64,000 nucleotides of DNA from Acidimicrobiaceae bacterium (GTDB lineage Bacteria; Actinomycetota; Acidimicrobiia; Acidimicrobiales; UBA8190). A program made the position numbers and the translations under genes. Numbering within the stretch: position 1 is the first letter of the stretch; the number at the start of each line of letters is the position of its first letter. The notes below the pieces were generated by a model, which worked only from the letters and a program-made list of their open reading frames with translations, was not told the origin of the DNA and did not search any database. The DNA lies in contig PLXQ01000054.1 of assembly GCA_003151475.1 (NCBI GenBank), positions 189,529 to 253,528 of the forward strand, read 5' to 3'. Of this stretch, positions 42,491 to 51,051 are shown one piece after another.

Positions 42491-43594
42491 TCAGCGGAAT
42501 TTCGGGATGACCTCCGTCCCCATCAATTCGATCGTCTGCATCACGGCCTCGTGCGAGACGTTGTAGGGGTTCACCAGGCAAAGGAGCAGGTCGATGCCCG
42601 CTTCTTCGTAGAGACGGCACATCGAAACGCACTCTTCGGGGGTGCCGAGCACACAGGCATTGGCCTCCACCAGGTACTCCAGGCTGATCATGTCGAGCAG
42701 GCCGGCGTCCTCGGTCTTCTTCAAGTCCGCCGCGTAGGAATAGGTGCCGAGATCCTCCTGCCGCTCGTCCATCCACTGCGCCACGGTGGCGATCTGGCTC
42801 GCCCCCTTGGCCGGGTACCACTCGAAGGACTGCCGGGCCGCGTCGATGGCCTGCTGCCGGTCGGGGGCGCACAGGGCCATGGTGAAGGTCGCCGCCTGGT
42901 TGTTCACGAAGGCGCCGAGGGGCGTGGTGCAGGCCCCGACGGCGGCCCGGTAGATATCGACCTTCGTCTTGATCTCGGCCGGCGTGATGCCCACGGCGAA
43001 CGAACACAGTCCGAGGCCGAGCTCACCGACCTGACGGTGGCCGTCCTCGCTCGTCGTCGCCCCCCACACGGGCGGGTGCGGCTTCTGAAGCGGCTTCGGC
43101 AGCACCCGCCGCTTGGGCATGTTCCAGAACCGGCCCGAGAACTCGTACTCGTCGTTGGTCCAACAGCCGACCACATGGCCGATGGCTTCCTGCCACATGG
43201 CCCGGGTGTTGGCCGGATCGACGCCGAACCCTTCGAGCTCCGCCCGGGTGGCCGACCGGCCGGTGCCGAAATCGACACGACCGTCGGAGATGAGGTCGAG
43301 AACGGCCACGGACTCCGCCGTGCGCACCGGGTGGTTATACGGCTGCGGCATCAGCCGCACGCCGTAGCCGAGACGCATCCGCGTCGTCTGGGCGGCGATG
43401 GCGCCGTAGAGGATCTCGGGGTTCGAGCAGTGGGAGTACTCCGACAGGAAGTGGTGCTCCACCGACCAGAACGCGTCCCACCCGAACCGTTCGCCGGCCA
43501 GGGCCTGCTCCAGGGTGTTCTTGTAGGCCCGGTGCTCCGACTCGGCATCCCACGGCTCGGCCACGGGGATCTCGTAGAAGAGAGCGAATTTCAT
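42491..43594 (-). CDS. LLM-class flavin-dependent oxidoreductase
   Basis: A 367-residue luciferase-like TIM-barrel oxidoreductase. FGWDAFWSVEHHFLSEYSHC, LGYGVRLMPQPYNHPVRTAE and DLISDGRVDFGTGRS are the classic LLM segments that build the flavin and substrate pocket. It is closer to the alkanal-monooxygenase-like group than to the short F420 enzymes elsewhere in the window. ATG 43594 lies 57 bp downstream of a tetR stop, with a 10 bp repeat array between them, and the operator before tetR probably controls both. Confidence 0.88.
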   Translation of the reverse strand: MKFALFYEIPVAEPWDAESEHRAYKNTLEQALAGERFGWDAFWSVEHHFLSEYSHCSNPEILYGAIAAQTTRMRLGYGVRLMPQPYNHPVRTAESVAVLDLISDGRVDFGTGRSATRAELEGFGVDPANTRAMWQEAIGHVVGCWTNDEYEFSGRFWNMPKRRVLPKPLQKPHPPVWGATTSEDGHRQVGELGLGLCSFAVGITPAEIKTKVDIYRAAVGACTTPLGAFVNNQAATFTMALCAPDRQQAIDAARQSFEWYPAKGASQIATVAQWMDERQEDLGTYSYAADLKKTEDAGLLDMISLEYLVEANACVLGTPEECVSMCRLYEEAGIDLLLCLVNPYNVSHEAVMQTIELMGTEVIPKFR

Positions 43595-43610
43595 GTCGGT
43601 GTCCTTTCGG

Positions 43611-43659
43611 ATCAGGTCGGATCAGGTCGGATCAGGTCGGATCAGGTCGGATCAGGCGG
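43611..43659. repeat. 10 bp tandem repeat between tetR and LLM genes
   Basis: Four perfect copies of atcaggtcgg plus an imperfect fifth, which contains the stop codon of the tetR gene. Confidence 0.97.
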
Positions 43660-44296
43660 CCAGGCCGGCGATCAGGTGGTCGTGGACGAAGGATCGGATG
43701 GCCTTCGGGTCGTCGATGTCGAAGGTGACCGAGGGCATCACGGCGAACGAGAGCATGATCCGGACGATCCATTCGCTCGCCCGCCGGTGGTCGAGGCCGG
43801 ACCTGATCTCCCCCCTCCGCTCGGCGTCTTCGAGGAAGGGGAGCCAGAACGCGATCCACTGGGTGAGCAGGCGATCGTCCTGCGCGCTCAACAAGGTGGC
43901 CAGCAGGCTGTCACCCTCGGCCGGCAGCCGCAGAGTGAGCAGCTCGTCGCCGAGATGCTGCCGGATGAACACCGCCGCCTCGCCCACCTGGCCGGCCAGG
44001 GTCCGGCGACTGCGGACGGCCGCTTCGCTGCCGGCCACGAAGCGCGTGGCCAGCCGGGCCAGAACGGCGTCCACCAGCGTGGCCCGGTCGCCGAAGTGGA
44101 AGTACACCGACCCCCGCGACACACCGGCTTGCACGGCCACGTCGGTCATCGAGACACGCCGGAGCCCGAGCCGGCTCATGCACGCCTCGGCGGCATCGAG
44201 GATCCGCTCCTCGGTCTCTCGGTTCGCCGGTCCGGGTATGACCGGTACTGACGGCGCCGGTTCTGCCTTCGTCGTCGTCCGGCTCGTGACTGCCAT
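43652..44296 (-). CDS. TetR family transcriptional regulator
   Basis: A 214-residue repressor. The N-terminal helix-turn-helix is RILDAAEACMSRLGLRRVSM followed by DVAVQAGVSRGSVYFHFGDR, the TetR signature; the C-terminal ligand/dimer domain is variable. It is divergent from an SDR gene and upstream of an LLM oxidoreductase. The inverted repeat at 44355-44381 in the divergent region is its probable operator. The ligand is unknown; the controlled genes point to a small hydrophobic alcohol, ketone or aldehyde (inference). Confidence 0.92.
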   Translation of the reverse strand: MAVTSRTTTKAEPAPSVPVIPGPANRETEERILDAAEACMSRLGLRRVSMTDVAVQAGVSRGSVYFHFGDRATLVDAVLARLATRFVAGSEAAVRSRRTLAGQVGEAAVFIRQHLGDELLTLRLPAEGDSLLATLLSAQDDRLLTQWIAFWLPFLEDAERRGEIRSGLDHRRASEWIVRIMLSFAVMPSVTFDIDDPKAIRSFVHDHLIAGLAA

Positions 44297-44354
44297 CAGC
44301 GTCGTCCCGTCGTCTTTCCGGCGCCCCCGTCAGGGTCGCTCTTGGCTCGTACAA

Positions 44355-44381
44355 TTGAACAACTACTATCAGTTTGTTCAA
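44355..44381. promoter_or_regulatory. Probable TetR operator overlapping the SDR promoter
   Basis: TTGAACAA and TTGTTCAA form a perfect 8 bp inverted repeat with 11 bp between arms. Inside it, TACTAT (44364-44369) is a fair -10 box, with TTGGCT (44342-44347) as -35 at 16 bp. Binding would block transcription of the SDR gene and probably tetR-LLM as well. Confidence 0.7.
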
Positions 44382-44496
44382 CACGGGGCAAGCACGGAGG
44401 CCGTCGCCGTCGAGCACAGCCGGCGTCGTCCGGTCAGAATCACGGGGCCAGGATGCGGAGACCGACGGACGGCCCCGATGAGGCGAGGGAGATCGC

Positions 44497-45306
44497 ATGC
44501 GGGGGTTGACGGGCAAGAGCGTCATTGTCACCGGGGCGTCCTCGGGGATCGGCCGGGCCACCGCCGCCCGACTCCTCGAGGAGGGGGCCCAAGTTCTCGG
44601 TGCCGACCTCTCACCGAGCGCCGACCGCCCGGCGTCGGACGGATCCTCTGACGCCTGGGCCTTCATCCGGGTGGACGTGAGTGACGAGTCCTCCGTCGCC
44701 GCCATGGTGGCCGAAGGAGTCAGCCTCTTCGGTCGTATCGACGGAGTCGTCAACGCCGCCGGCGTGGCCGGTGGAGGGGCGGTCCACATGGTCGACGCGG
44801 CCGAGTGGCGTCGGGTGATCGACGTGAACCTCTTCGGCACCTTCCTGGTGGCCAAGCACGTCATCACCCAGATGCTCGGACAGGAACTCGTCGACGGAGC
44901 GCGCGGCTCGGTGGTCACCATCGCCAGCATCGAGGGGATCGAGGGCACGGCCGGCGGCAGCGCTTACAGCGCGTCCAAGGGCGGCGTCGTCATCCTGACC
45001 AAGAACATGGCCATCGACTACGCCGGCCGCGGTATCCGGGTGAATTCGGTCTGCCCGGGATTCATCGATACCCCCATGACGGCCAACATTTTTGGATTGG
45101 ACGGCATGGAGACACCGCGCCACGACATCATCAAAGAACACAAGCTCGGCCGCTTCGGTGAGCCCGAAGAGATCGCCTCGGCCGCCTGCTTCTTGCTCTC
45201 GAGTGACGCCTCCTTCGTCACCGGCCACTCGCTCATCGTCGACGGCGGCTACACCGCCGGTCGCGACCACGGCGTCACCGAGATGTTGGGACTGGCGGGG
45301 CCGTAG
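44497..45306 (+). CDS. Short-chain dehydrogenase/reductase (SDR)
   Basis: A 269-residue classical SDR. The cofactor motif is TGASSGIGRATAARLLEEG, with NAAG as VVNAAGVAG. Catalytic residues are Ser in VVTIASIEG, Tyr and Lys in YSASKGG, and PG in SVCPGFIDTPM. An Asp after the second strand (GADLS) favours NAD(H). It should oxidise or reduce an alcohol/ketone pair and is the probable target of the divergent TetR. ATG 44497 was chosen. Confidence 0.92.
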   Translation: MRGLTGKSVIVTGASSGIGRATAARLLEEGAQVLGADLSPSADRPASDGSSDAWAFIRVDVSDESSVAAMVAEGVSLFGRIDGVVNAAGVAGGGAVHMVDAAEWRRVIDVNLFGTFLVAKHVITQMLGQELVDGARGSVVTIASIEGIEGTAGGSAYSASKGGVVILTKNMAIDYAGRGIRVNSVCPGFIDTPMTANIFGLDGMETPRHDIIKEHKLGRFGEPEEIASAACFLLSSDASFVTGHSLIVDGGYTAGRDHGVTEMLGLAGP

Positions 45307-45747
45307 TTTCCTGTTCCGCATCGACAACGTTGGACCGGTTGGCCGACCGATCAAGGTGATCCCGATCGTTCCGGGTTGGCGGCCGCGCTGGCCCTGCAAA
45401 TGTCAGAGGCCGGCCGCCTGCGTACTTGGGCACCAGCGAGTCGAACCCGTCGTCGTTGAAGTTGTGGATCACGGCCCTGACCCGGTCGGGTGAGGTGAAC
45501 GCCACTTTGGCGATCTGGGCCACGTCCAACCCGTCCGACATGACGGCTTGATCACCACGGCTTCGAACATGTCTCGGACCTCGCTCGGGATAGTGTGCGA
45601 GTCGGCACTCGATGGACGAGAGTCAGTACGTGAAATTGGAGCTTGTCCTGATCGAAAGTCTTCTCACTCCCGTCTGCACGCCATGTCTCGGCCGTTGCTC
45701 CTAACAGTGGTGCCCGTGCGCTTTTCTCTCACGGCGGCTGCGCCATC
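45307..45747. other. 441 bp region of reduced GC with a transposase remnant
   Basis: This region holds the IS630 remnant (45398-45570) and about 180 bp with no recognisable gene before the PknH-like gene. From about 45540 onward the base composition is visibly less GC-rich than the flanks. Confidence 0.5.
45398..45570 (-). pseudogene. IS630-family transposase N-terminal remnant
   Basis: Two pieces of an IS630-type transposase are visible on the minus strand. A piece starting at ATG 45570 reads MFEAVVIKPS, a usual IS630 N-terminus. After a frame change, the second piece (from 45541) reads SDGLDVAQIAKVAFTSPDRV and continues through FNDDGFDSLVPKYAGGRP, the family's helix-turn-helix. Homology stops near 45398, and the DDE catalytic domain is absent. 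The element is therefore internally deleted and truncated. Confidence 0.75.
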
Positions 45748-46458
45748 GTGAGCAGGGTTCCGGGCAGATTGACGTCATGGCTGACGCTCATTCTCGTCAT
45801 GCTGCTGACGATTGGATCGGTGGCCTTGAGCGTTTCCACAGCGCCAACTGACAAGGCGGGGACGTCGGGCGTCCCATTCAGTCAGCCGAACGGTGGCGCC
45901 GCTCCGCTGACTCATTCGAATCTCTCGTCCATGCTCCTCGATGAGGGTGATCTGGGTGTTGGCGTTCAAAGCGTTTCGCCGGTGCCTGCGGCCACCGGTG
46001 GCGCCAACGGCGAGCCCCCGTGCTTGGCCAAAGCGCGCCACCACACCGGATTGAGTCGTGCCTCGGACGAAGTTACCTTTACCACTGGGGAGCAGCTAGT
46101 TGAAGGCCTGGATGCGTACTCCAGCACGAAGGCGGCACACCGTGTTTTGGAGCGCGAGGTTCTTATTCTCGGCGGTTGCCATCGGTTCAACACAACGGTT
46201 GACGGACAGACATTATCGGGGTCGATCAGTCCCGGTCTTCCGCATGTGCAAGGACATGGCAGCGAATTGAAGGCGTACAGATTTGATATCAGCCAAGGCG
46301 GTGTCACCGTGGGCCTCGATCTCGTCCTCGCCCGAAAGGGCGTCGTCGACGTGGAAATTCTCTTGGGCCCTATCGCCGACAACTCACAGGTGGCGGGACG
46401 GATCACGACGAAGGCACTCGCCAAGATTGGTGCTCCTGTCCGCGTATCTCTGACCTGA
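45748..46458 (+). CDS. PknH-like sensor-domain exported protein
   Basis: A 236-residue protein with an N-terminal membrane helix or uncleaved signal (LTSWLTLILVMLLTIGSVAL) and an extracytoplasmic domain with LSSMLLDEGDLGVGVQSV, a Cys (GEPPCLAKAR) and a second Cys (ILGGCHRF), as in the actinobacterial PknH extracellular/sensor family. The probable role is binding a small ligand at the cell surface. GTG 45748 was chosen. GC content (about 55-58% by eye) is well below its neighbours, and an IS630 remnant lies just upstream, so recent acquisition is plausible. Confidence 0.75.
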   Translation: MSRVPGRLTSWLTLILVMLLTIGSVALSVSTAPTDKAGTSGVPFSQPNGGAAPLTHSNLSSMLLDEGDLGVGVQSVSPVPAATGGANGEPPCLAKARHHTGLSRASDEVTFTTGEQLVEGLDAYSSTKAAHRVLEREVLILGGCHRFNTTVDGQTLSGSISPGLPHVQGHGSELKAYRFDISQGGVTVGLDLVLARKGVVDVEILLGPIADNSQVAGRITTKALAKIGAPVRVSLT

Positions 46459-46548
46459 TCCGGACCAGGGCGTCCATGGCCACTCGCTCGTGGTCGCCGG
46501 CGGGACCGGTAGTTCCAGACGGGGCCGTCCTCGTGACCGGGATTCGGC

Positions 46549-46590
46549 CGAGGCCATCGCTCCCGATCGCGAGGCCATCGCTCCCGATCG
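46549..46590. repeat. 21 bp direct repeat, 2 copies
   Basis: Two perfect adjacent 21 bp copies (unit starts cgaggccatcgctcc), between the PknH-like gene and the D-aminoacylase gene. Confidence 0.95.
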
Positions 46591-46632
46591 GAACCTATGC
46601 TTCGCCGGAGCACGGAAACGGGGAGGCGACGT

Positions 46633-48306
46633 ATGGACGGCGACATCGTCATCAAGGGAGGAACCGTCATCGACGGGACCGGTGCCCCCCGCTACGGCGC
46701 CGATGTGGCCGTGACCGACGGCCGCATCGCGGCGGTGGGCGAAGGCCTCCACGGGACCCGGGAGATCGACGCCTCGGGCCAGGTGGTGGCGCCCGGCTTC
46801 ATCGACATCCACACCCACTACGACGCCCAGGTCTTCTGGGACCCTTGGCTGACACCGTCGTCCTTCCACGGTGTCACCTCGGTCATCGCCGGGAACTGCG
46901 GCTTCTCCATCGCTCCCATCCGTTCCAAAGACGTTGCGCTCCTGGCCCGGACGTTGCAACACGTGGAGGACATGAGCTTCGACACCTTGTCGGTGGGGGT
47001 CCCCTGGGACGACTTCGAGTCGTTCCCGCAGTATCTCGACGCCGTCGAGCGACGGGGGACGGCGCTCAACTACGGCTGCTACGTGGGCCACACCGCCGTC
47101 CGGTTGTTCGTGATGGGTGAGGACTCCTACGAACGGCCCGCCACCGCCGATGAGCTCCGTCGAATGCAGGCCGTGGTGGCCGAGGCCATCGACGCCGGTG
47201 CCGCCGGCTTCGCCACCAGCGCGTCGCCCACCCACAACGGCGACGGCGGCCGGCCCGTGCCCTCGCGGGTCGCGGATCTCGATGAGCTCCGGGCTCTCCT
47301 CGCTCCGCTGCGAGACGCCGGCCGCGGCGTGGTGGCGCTGCTGCCGGCCAACGTGATCTCGCACCAGCAGGTGGCCGAGCTCCAACAGGAAGTGGGCCGG
47401 CCTGTCACCTGGACCGCTCTGCTCACGGTGAAGGGCTACCCGTACCACGAGAAGGTGGTGGAGAGAAACGACGAGTCGCGCGCCCGCGGGGTGGAGGTCT
47501 GGCCCCAGGTCTCGTGCCGCCCCTTGGTCTTCCAGATGAACCTGGCCGAACCCTTCACCTTGAACAGCCGGCCCAGCTTCTCGAAGCTGATGGACCTGAG
47601 CACCGAGGACCGGATGGCCGCCTACCGCGACCCGGCCTGGCGGGCGTCGACCTGGGAGGAGCTCTCATCGGGCAACGGGGGAGCGGGACTGCCCTTCAAC
47701 TGGCCGTCGGTCTCGGTGGCCGAATCGGCCTCGCGTCCCGAGCTCCAGGGCCGTTCCGTGGTGGAGCTGGCGGCGCAATGGGGCTGCACCCCCCTCGACG
47801 TCATGCTCGACGTCTCGCTCGACGACAAGCTCGAGGCCCGTTTCCTGTCGGTGCTGGCCAACGACGACGCCGACGCCATCGCCTGGCTGCTGCCCCGGGA
47901 CAACGTCCTGCTCGGCCTGGCCGACTCGGGGGCCCACGTCTCGCAGCTCTGCGACGCCTGCTTCGCCACCGACCTGCTCGGCACCTGGGTCCGCGACCGC
48001 AATGTCATGTCCTTGGAGCGCGCCGTCCACAAGCTCACGGGGGAGCCCGCCTCTGTCTACGGCCTCACCGACCGGGGCACCCTGGAGCTGGGCAAGGCGG
48101 CCGACATCTGTGTCTTTGACCCCGACACGGTGGCCCCGGGTCCCCTCCGCCGCCTGCACGACTTCCCGGCCGACGGCGAACGCCTGACGGCCGATGCCCC
48201 GGTGGGGATGACCCATGTCCTTGTGAACGGGGTGCCCATCCGCGCCGACAACGAGCCTCTGGTCGAAGGTCTCGACTCCCGGCCCGGCGTCATCCTCCGG
48301 GGGTGA
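46633..48306 (+). CDS. N-acyl-D-amino-acid deacylase (amidohydrolase 3 family)
   Basis: A 557-residue metal-dependent amidohydrolase. IKGGTVIDGTGAPRYGADVA and GFIDIHTHYDAQVFWDPW (metal-binding HxH) mark the N-terminal half; LADSGAHVSQLCDA carries the C-terminal metal Asp/His region, and LGKAADICVFDPDTV closes the composite beta domain. D-aminoacylases release D-amino acids from N-acyl forms, but related enzymes act on other amides. ATG 46633 has GGGAGG 6 bp upstream. It overlaps the glyoxalase gene by 4 bp. Confidence 0.88.
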   Translation: MDGDIVIKGGTVIDGTGAPRYGADVAVTDGRIAAVGEGLHGTREIDASGQVVAPGFIDIHTHYDAQVFWDPWLTPSSFHGVTSVIAGNCGFSIAPIRSKDVALLARTLQHVEDMSFDTLSVGVPWDDFESFPQYLDAVERRGTALNYGCYVGHTAVRLFVMGEDSYERPATADELRRMQAVVAEAIDAGAAGFATSASPTHNGDGGRPVPSRVADLDELRALLAPLRDAGRGVVALLPANVISHQQVAELQQEVGRPVTWTALLTVKGYPYHEKVVERNDESRARGVEVWPQVSCRPLVFQMNLAEPFTLNSRPSFSKLMDLSTEDRMAAYRDPAWRASTWEELSSGNGGAGLPFNWPSVSVAESASRPELQGRSVVELAAQWGCTPLDVMLDVSLDDKLEARFLSVLANDDADAIAWLLPRDNVLLGLADSGAHVSQLCDACFATDLLGTWVRDRNVMSLERAVHKLTGEPASVYGLTDRGTLELGKAADICVFDPDTVAPGPLRRLHDFPADGERLTADAPVGMTHVLVNGVPIRADNEPLVEGLDSRPGVILRG

Positions 48307-48725
48307 CCGTCACCTCTCTGGCCAACCTGGCCGTGAAGGTGGCCGACCTCGATGCGGCCCTGGCCTACTACCGGTCGGCCGGGGCCGAGATCCGCGACCG
48401 GATGCCCTGGCACGGAGGCGAGCGCGCCGATGTCTACCTCGGTCCCGTCATGATCACCCTCTTCACCCGCGCTCTCTACGAAGACGCCGTCGATCTCCCC
48501 GACGACTGTTTCTTGCATCCGGCACTCTTCACCGACGACCTCGACGCCGAGATCGAAGGTCACACCGTGTTGTGGGGACCGGCCGAGGTGAGTGGCAGCT
48601 TCGGTCGTCGCCGGATCGTCTTCGTCGAGGCGCCCGGGAACATCCGGCTCGAGTTCATGGAGCAGCTCCCCGACGCCGACGGCTCGGACGACACCGGCAA
48701 CGCAGACGACGCCGGCACGCCGTAG
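48303..48725 (+). CDS. VOC/glyoxalase-fold protein
   Basis: A 140-residue vicinal-oxygen-chelate protein with two beta-alpha-beta-beta-beta units: ANLAVKVADLDAALAYYRSA at the N-terminus and RRRIVFVEAPGNIRLEFMEQ at the second, with the metal Glu in EFMEQ. Its low-complexity acidic tail ends the protein. GTG 48303 overlaps the deacylase stop (GTGA), so the two genes are coupled and may share a pathway. Confidence 0.82.
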   Translation: MTVTSLANLAVKVADLDAALAYYRSAGAEIRDRMPWHGGERADVYLGPVMITLFTRALYEDAVDLPDDCFLHPALFTDDLDAEIEGHTVLWGPAEVSGSFGRRRIVFVEAPGNIRLEFMEQLPDADGSDDTGNADDAGTP

Positions 48726-48740
48726 GGAGCGAGAAATCCG

Positions 48741-49859
48741 TCAGGCGTTCGTCCAGCGCACGGGCGGACCGTGGTCGCCGGAGCGGGCGAGGAGGGTCTC
48801 CTCACCCCCGGGCCAGCAGATGGCCGAGACGCCGAAACCCTTCAGGGGATCGGTGGAGGGTTCCATGCGGGCCCAGACGAGAGGGACGTCGTCGGTGGCC
48901 AACTTGCCGGCCGCCTCCATGGTGACCGTCAGCTCGTCGCGGTCCTCGCTCGTGAGGTACTGGGCGAAGACCGATTGCCAGACCAGCTGGACGGTCGACC
49001 GTTGGCGCTCGGCCAGGACCTGGCGGAGCCAAGGCGAGGCGGGAGCGTCGTCCACCAGTGGCGGGTGCTCCTCCGCCACTTCGAGCGCGGCGCGCATCCG
49101 GGCCAGGCGCTTGGGCTCGTCGGGCCAGATATAGGAGAGCAGTGCCAGTTGACCGTCACGGCTGGTGGCATCGATGGGCGCGATGTCACAGCCGCGTCGC
49201 TCGATCACCGTCAGGTGCTCCTGGGCGTCGGCCGGATCGTCCACCGGTGTGCTGACCCAGGGTCCTTCGAAGACGAGGGCCGAATCGGGATCGCCGAGCA
49301 GAGCGCCGCTGCTTCGGTAGGCGAAGTTCTCGGCCAGGAGGTTCAGTCCCGCGCTGGCGCCGATCTCGAGCAGCCGGACCGGTCGACGGTAACGGTCGGC
49401 GATCCACAGGAGCACCCCGAACAAGACAGCGGAGCGACCGGGCTCGTTGGTCTGGACGCCCCGACGGATCACCGCTCCGATCTCCGCCGCGTGGGCGCGG
49501 AGGGTGACCTCGGCCACTTTCCAAGCGCCCTCGGGGGGCTCGTTACCGCCCATGCTCGGGTAGTAGGCGGCCAGGTCGGGGGCTTCGCCGCTCAGGACCA
49601 GGCGGTGCAGCGCAGCGAGGAGCCGGAGCGCCGGTGCCTGACCGGCCGGCAGAGGGACACCGGTGTACAACTCGGCCACGATCCCGCCCTTTTCGAGGTC
49701 GTCGGCCGCGCCCTGCATGAGGGCGACGGACAGCGGCGACCGGCCGTGGCGTTCCATGACCTGCGCGTGGGCGCGGAAGCGTGTGGGCAGGTCGGCCTTG
49801 ACGGTGTTGAGGTCCCCCGAGCCGGCGTAGTCCCCCGCACCCGACGGAGTGCTCTGCAC
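48741..49859 (-). CDS. DUF2332 family protein
   Basis: A 372-residue cytosolic protein matching DUF2332. Typical segments are AALHRLVLSGEAPDLAAYYP, NEPGRSAVLFGVLLWIADRY, LEIGASAGLNLLAENFAY and VWQSVFAQYLTSEDRD. LEIGASAGLNL resembles the glycine loop of SAM-dependent methyltransferases, so a methyltransferase-related fold is possible (inference); no reaction is known. It is convergent with the glyoxalase gene. Confidence 0.88.
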   Translation of the reverse strand: MQSTPSGAGDYAGSGDLNTVKADLPTRFRAHAQVMERHGRSPLSVALMQGAADDLEKGGIVAELYTGVPLPAGQAPALRLLAALHRLVLSGEAPDLAAYYPSMGGNEPPEGAWKVAEVTLRAHAAEIGAVIRRGVQTNEPGRSAVLFGVLLWIADRYRRPVRLLEIGASAGLNLLAENFAYRSSGALLGDPDSALVFEGPWVSTPVDDPADAQEHLTVIERRGCDIAPIDATSRDGQLALLSYIWPDEPKRLARMRAALEVAEEHPPLVDDAPASPWLRQVLAERQRSTVQLVWQSVFAQYLTSEDRDELTVTMEAAGKLATDDVPLVWARMEPSTDPLKGFGVSAICWPGGEETLLARSGDHGPPVRWTNA

Positions 49860-50007
49860 GTGGACAGTATGGCCCGGGTTGCATCGGTTCCGTGTGACGG
49901 AGCCCTACCACCAGGTGAACGACGGTGGCACCACCAGCCGAAGCACGGTGGCGCCGGTGATTTCCCCCGCGGGCCAGAGATCAGGAAAGCTCTGGCCCCG
50001 AGGAGGA

Positions 50008-50043
50008 GACAACTCCCGAGGAGGAGACATTGTGGCGACGACG
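50008..50043 (+). repeat. 18 bp direct repeat containing the SD of the VOC gene
   Basis: Two adjacent copies of cccgaggaggagacaact/attg. Both contain GAGGAGGAG, so the VOC gene has a duplicated SD; the second lies 5-8 bp from the GTG. Confidence 0.8.
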
Positions 50044-50472
50044 TTCTCGCACCTGGGGATCTGTGTGTCCGATCTCGAGCGCTCGATGCGGTTCTACTGT
50101 GAGGGCCTCGGATTCGTGGCCGCCGAGTCCCACACGGTGGGCCAGGAATTCGGCCCGCTGATGGAGCTCGACGCGGTGGCGCTGCACTCCCAGTTCGTCC
50201 GCCGTGACGCGCTGTCCATCGAGCTTCTCTCTTTCGGCTCTCCCCATCCGGTGGGCGAGGGCGTCCGTCGGCCCATGAACCAGCTGGGCCTCACCCACCT
50301 CTCGATACGGGTGGACGACGTCGCCGCCGTGGCCGCCACTCTCGAAGCGCTCGGGGGGACGGTGGTCACCGACACACGGACCACCTTCGATCTCCCCGGC
50401 GCCAGCCTCGACTTCGTCTACTGCACGGACCCCGACGGGGTACGGATCGAATTGATGCACCTGCCGGAGTGA
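50032..50472 (+). CDS. VOC family protein (glyoxalase/dioxygenase fold)
   Basis: A 146-residue vicinal-oxygen-chelate protein. FSHLGICVSDLERSMRFYCE holds the first metal His, GLTHLSIRVDDVAAVAATLE the second, and DPDGVRIELMHLPE the metal Glu. Members include glyoxalase I, extradiol dioxygenases and methylmalonyl-CoA epimerase; the exact reaction is open. GTG 50032 follows a duplicated GAGGAGGAG. It lies 39 bp before an NTF2-like gene. Confidence 0.87.
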   Translation: MATTFSHLGICVSDLERSMRFYCEGLGFVAAESHTVGQEFGPLMELDAVALHSQFVRRDALSIELLSFGSPHPVGEGVRRPMNQLGLTHLSIRVDDVAAVAATLEALGGTVVTDTRTTFDLPGASLDFVYCTDPDGVRIELMHLPE

Positions 50473-50511
50473 TGCGGGCGGGCGCGGCACGCCTCGGGTA
50501 CCGTCGGCGCC

Positions 50512-50970
50512 ATGCCAGACGATGCCCGCGCCATCGAGAACCTGATCCTGTCGTACGCCGAATGCGTGGACGCCGGTGATCTCGAAGGGTTGGCCGACCT
50601 CTTGGCCGACGCCACCATCGGCCTGGAGGCGATGGCCGACGGACTGCGCGGCCGGGAGAAGATCCTCGGGCTGTTCAGCTCCACCATCCAGATGCACGAG
50701 GACGGGACACCGCGGACGAAGCATGTGACGACCAACATTCTCGTGAAGGTGGACGACGCCGCCGGCACGGCCACGGCCCGGTCGTACTTCACCGTGCTCC
50801 AACAAGCCACCGGTCAGGGGCTGCAGACGATCGTGGCCGGTCGGTATCAGGACCGCTTCGCCCGCGACGAGAAGGGTTGGCGTTTCGTCGAACGCCGCTT
50901 TCAGACCGATCTGATCGGCGATGTGAGCCGGCATCTGAAAGCCGGACCCGAGATCCTGGGCGGCGGATAG
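50512..50970 (+). CDS. NTF2/SnoaL-like protein
   Basis: A 152-residue cone-fold protein of the SnoaL-like group. AIENLILSYAECVDAGDLEG and LADLLADATIGLEAMADG form the N-terminal helices, followed by KHVTTNILVKVDDAAGTATA and FARDEKGWRFVERRFQTDLI, the strand pattern of ring-hydroxylating-dioxygenase-beta-like NTF2 proteins. No catalytic residues can be assigned. ATG 50512. It is probably co-transcribed with the VOC gene. Confidence 0.83.
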   Translation: MPDDARAIENLILSYAECVDAGDLEGLADLLADATIGLEAMADGLRGREKILGLFSSTIQMHEDGTPRTKHVTTNILVKVDDAAGTATARSYFTVLQQATGQGLQTIVAGRYQDRFARDEKGWRFVERRFQTDLIGDVSRHLKAGPEILGGG

Positions 50971-50983
50971 CGCTCTCGTCAGT

Positions 50984-51051
50984 GGGGCAGCGTCATGGGT
51001 GGGGCAGCGTCATGGGTGCGGCAGCGTCATGGGTGCGGCAGCGTCGTCGGG
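50984..51051. repeat. 17 bp tandem repeat, 4 copies
   Basis: Copies of ggggcagcgtcatgggt, the third and fourth starting gcgg and the last diverged. The array spans the stop codon of the minus-strand flavoprotein gene (51027) in the gap between convergent genes. Confidence 0.95.

Noticed and set aside
43611..43659. Possible CRISPR array because of regular repeats
   Set aside because: The repeats are directly adjacent with no spacers. The same holds for all other repeat arrays in the window, and no cas genes are present.
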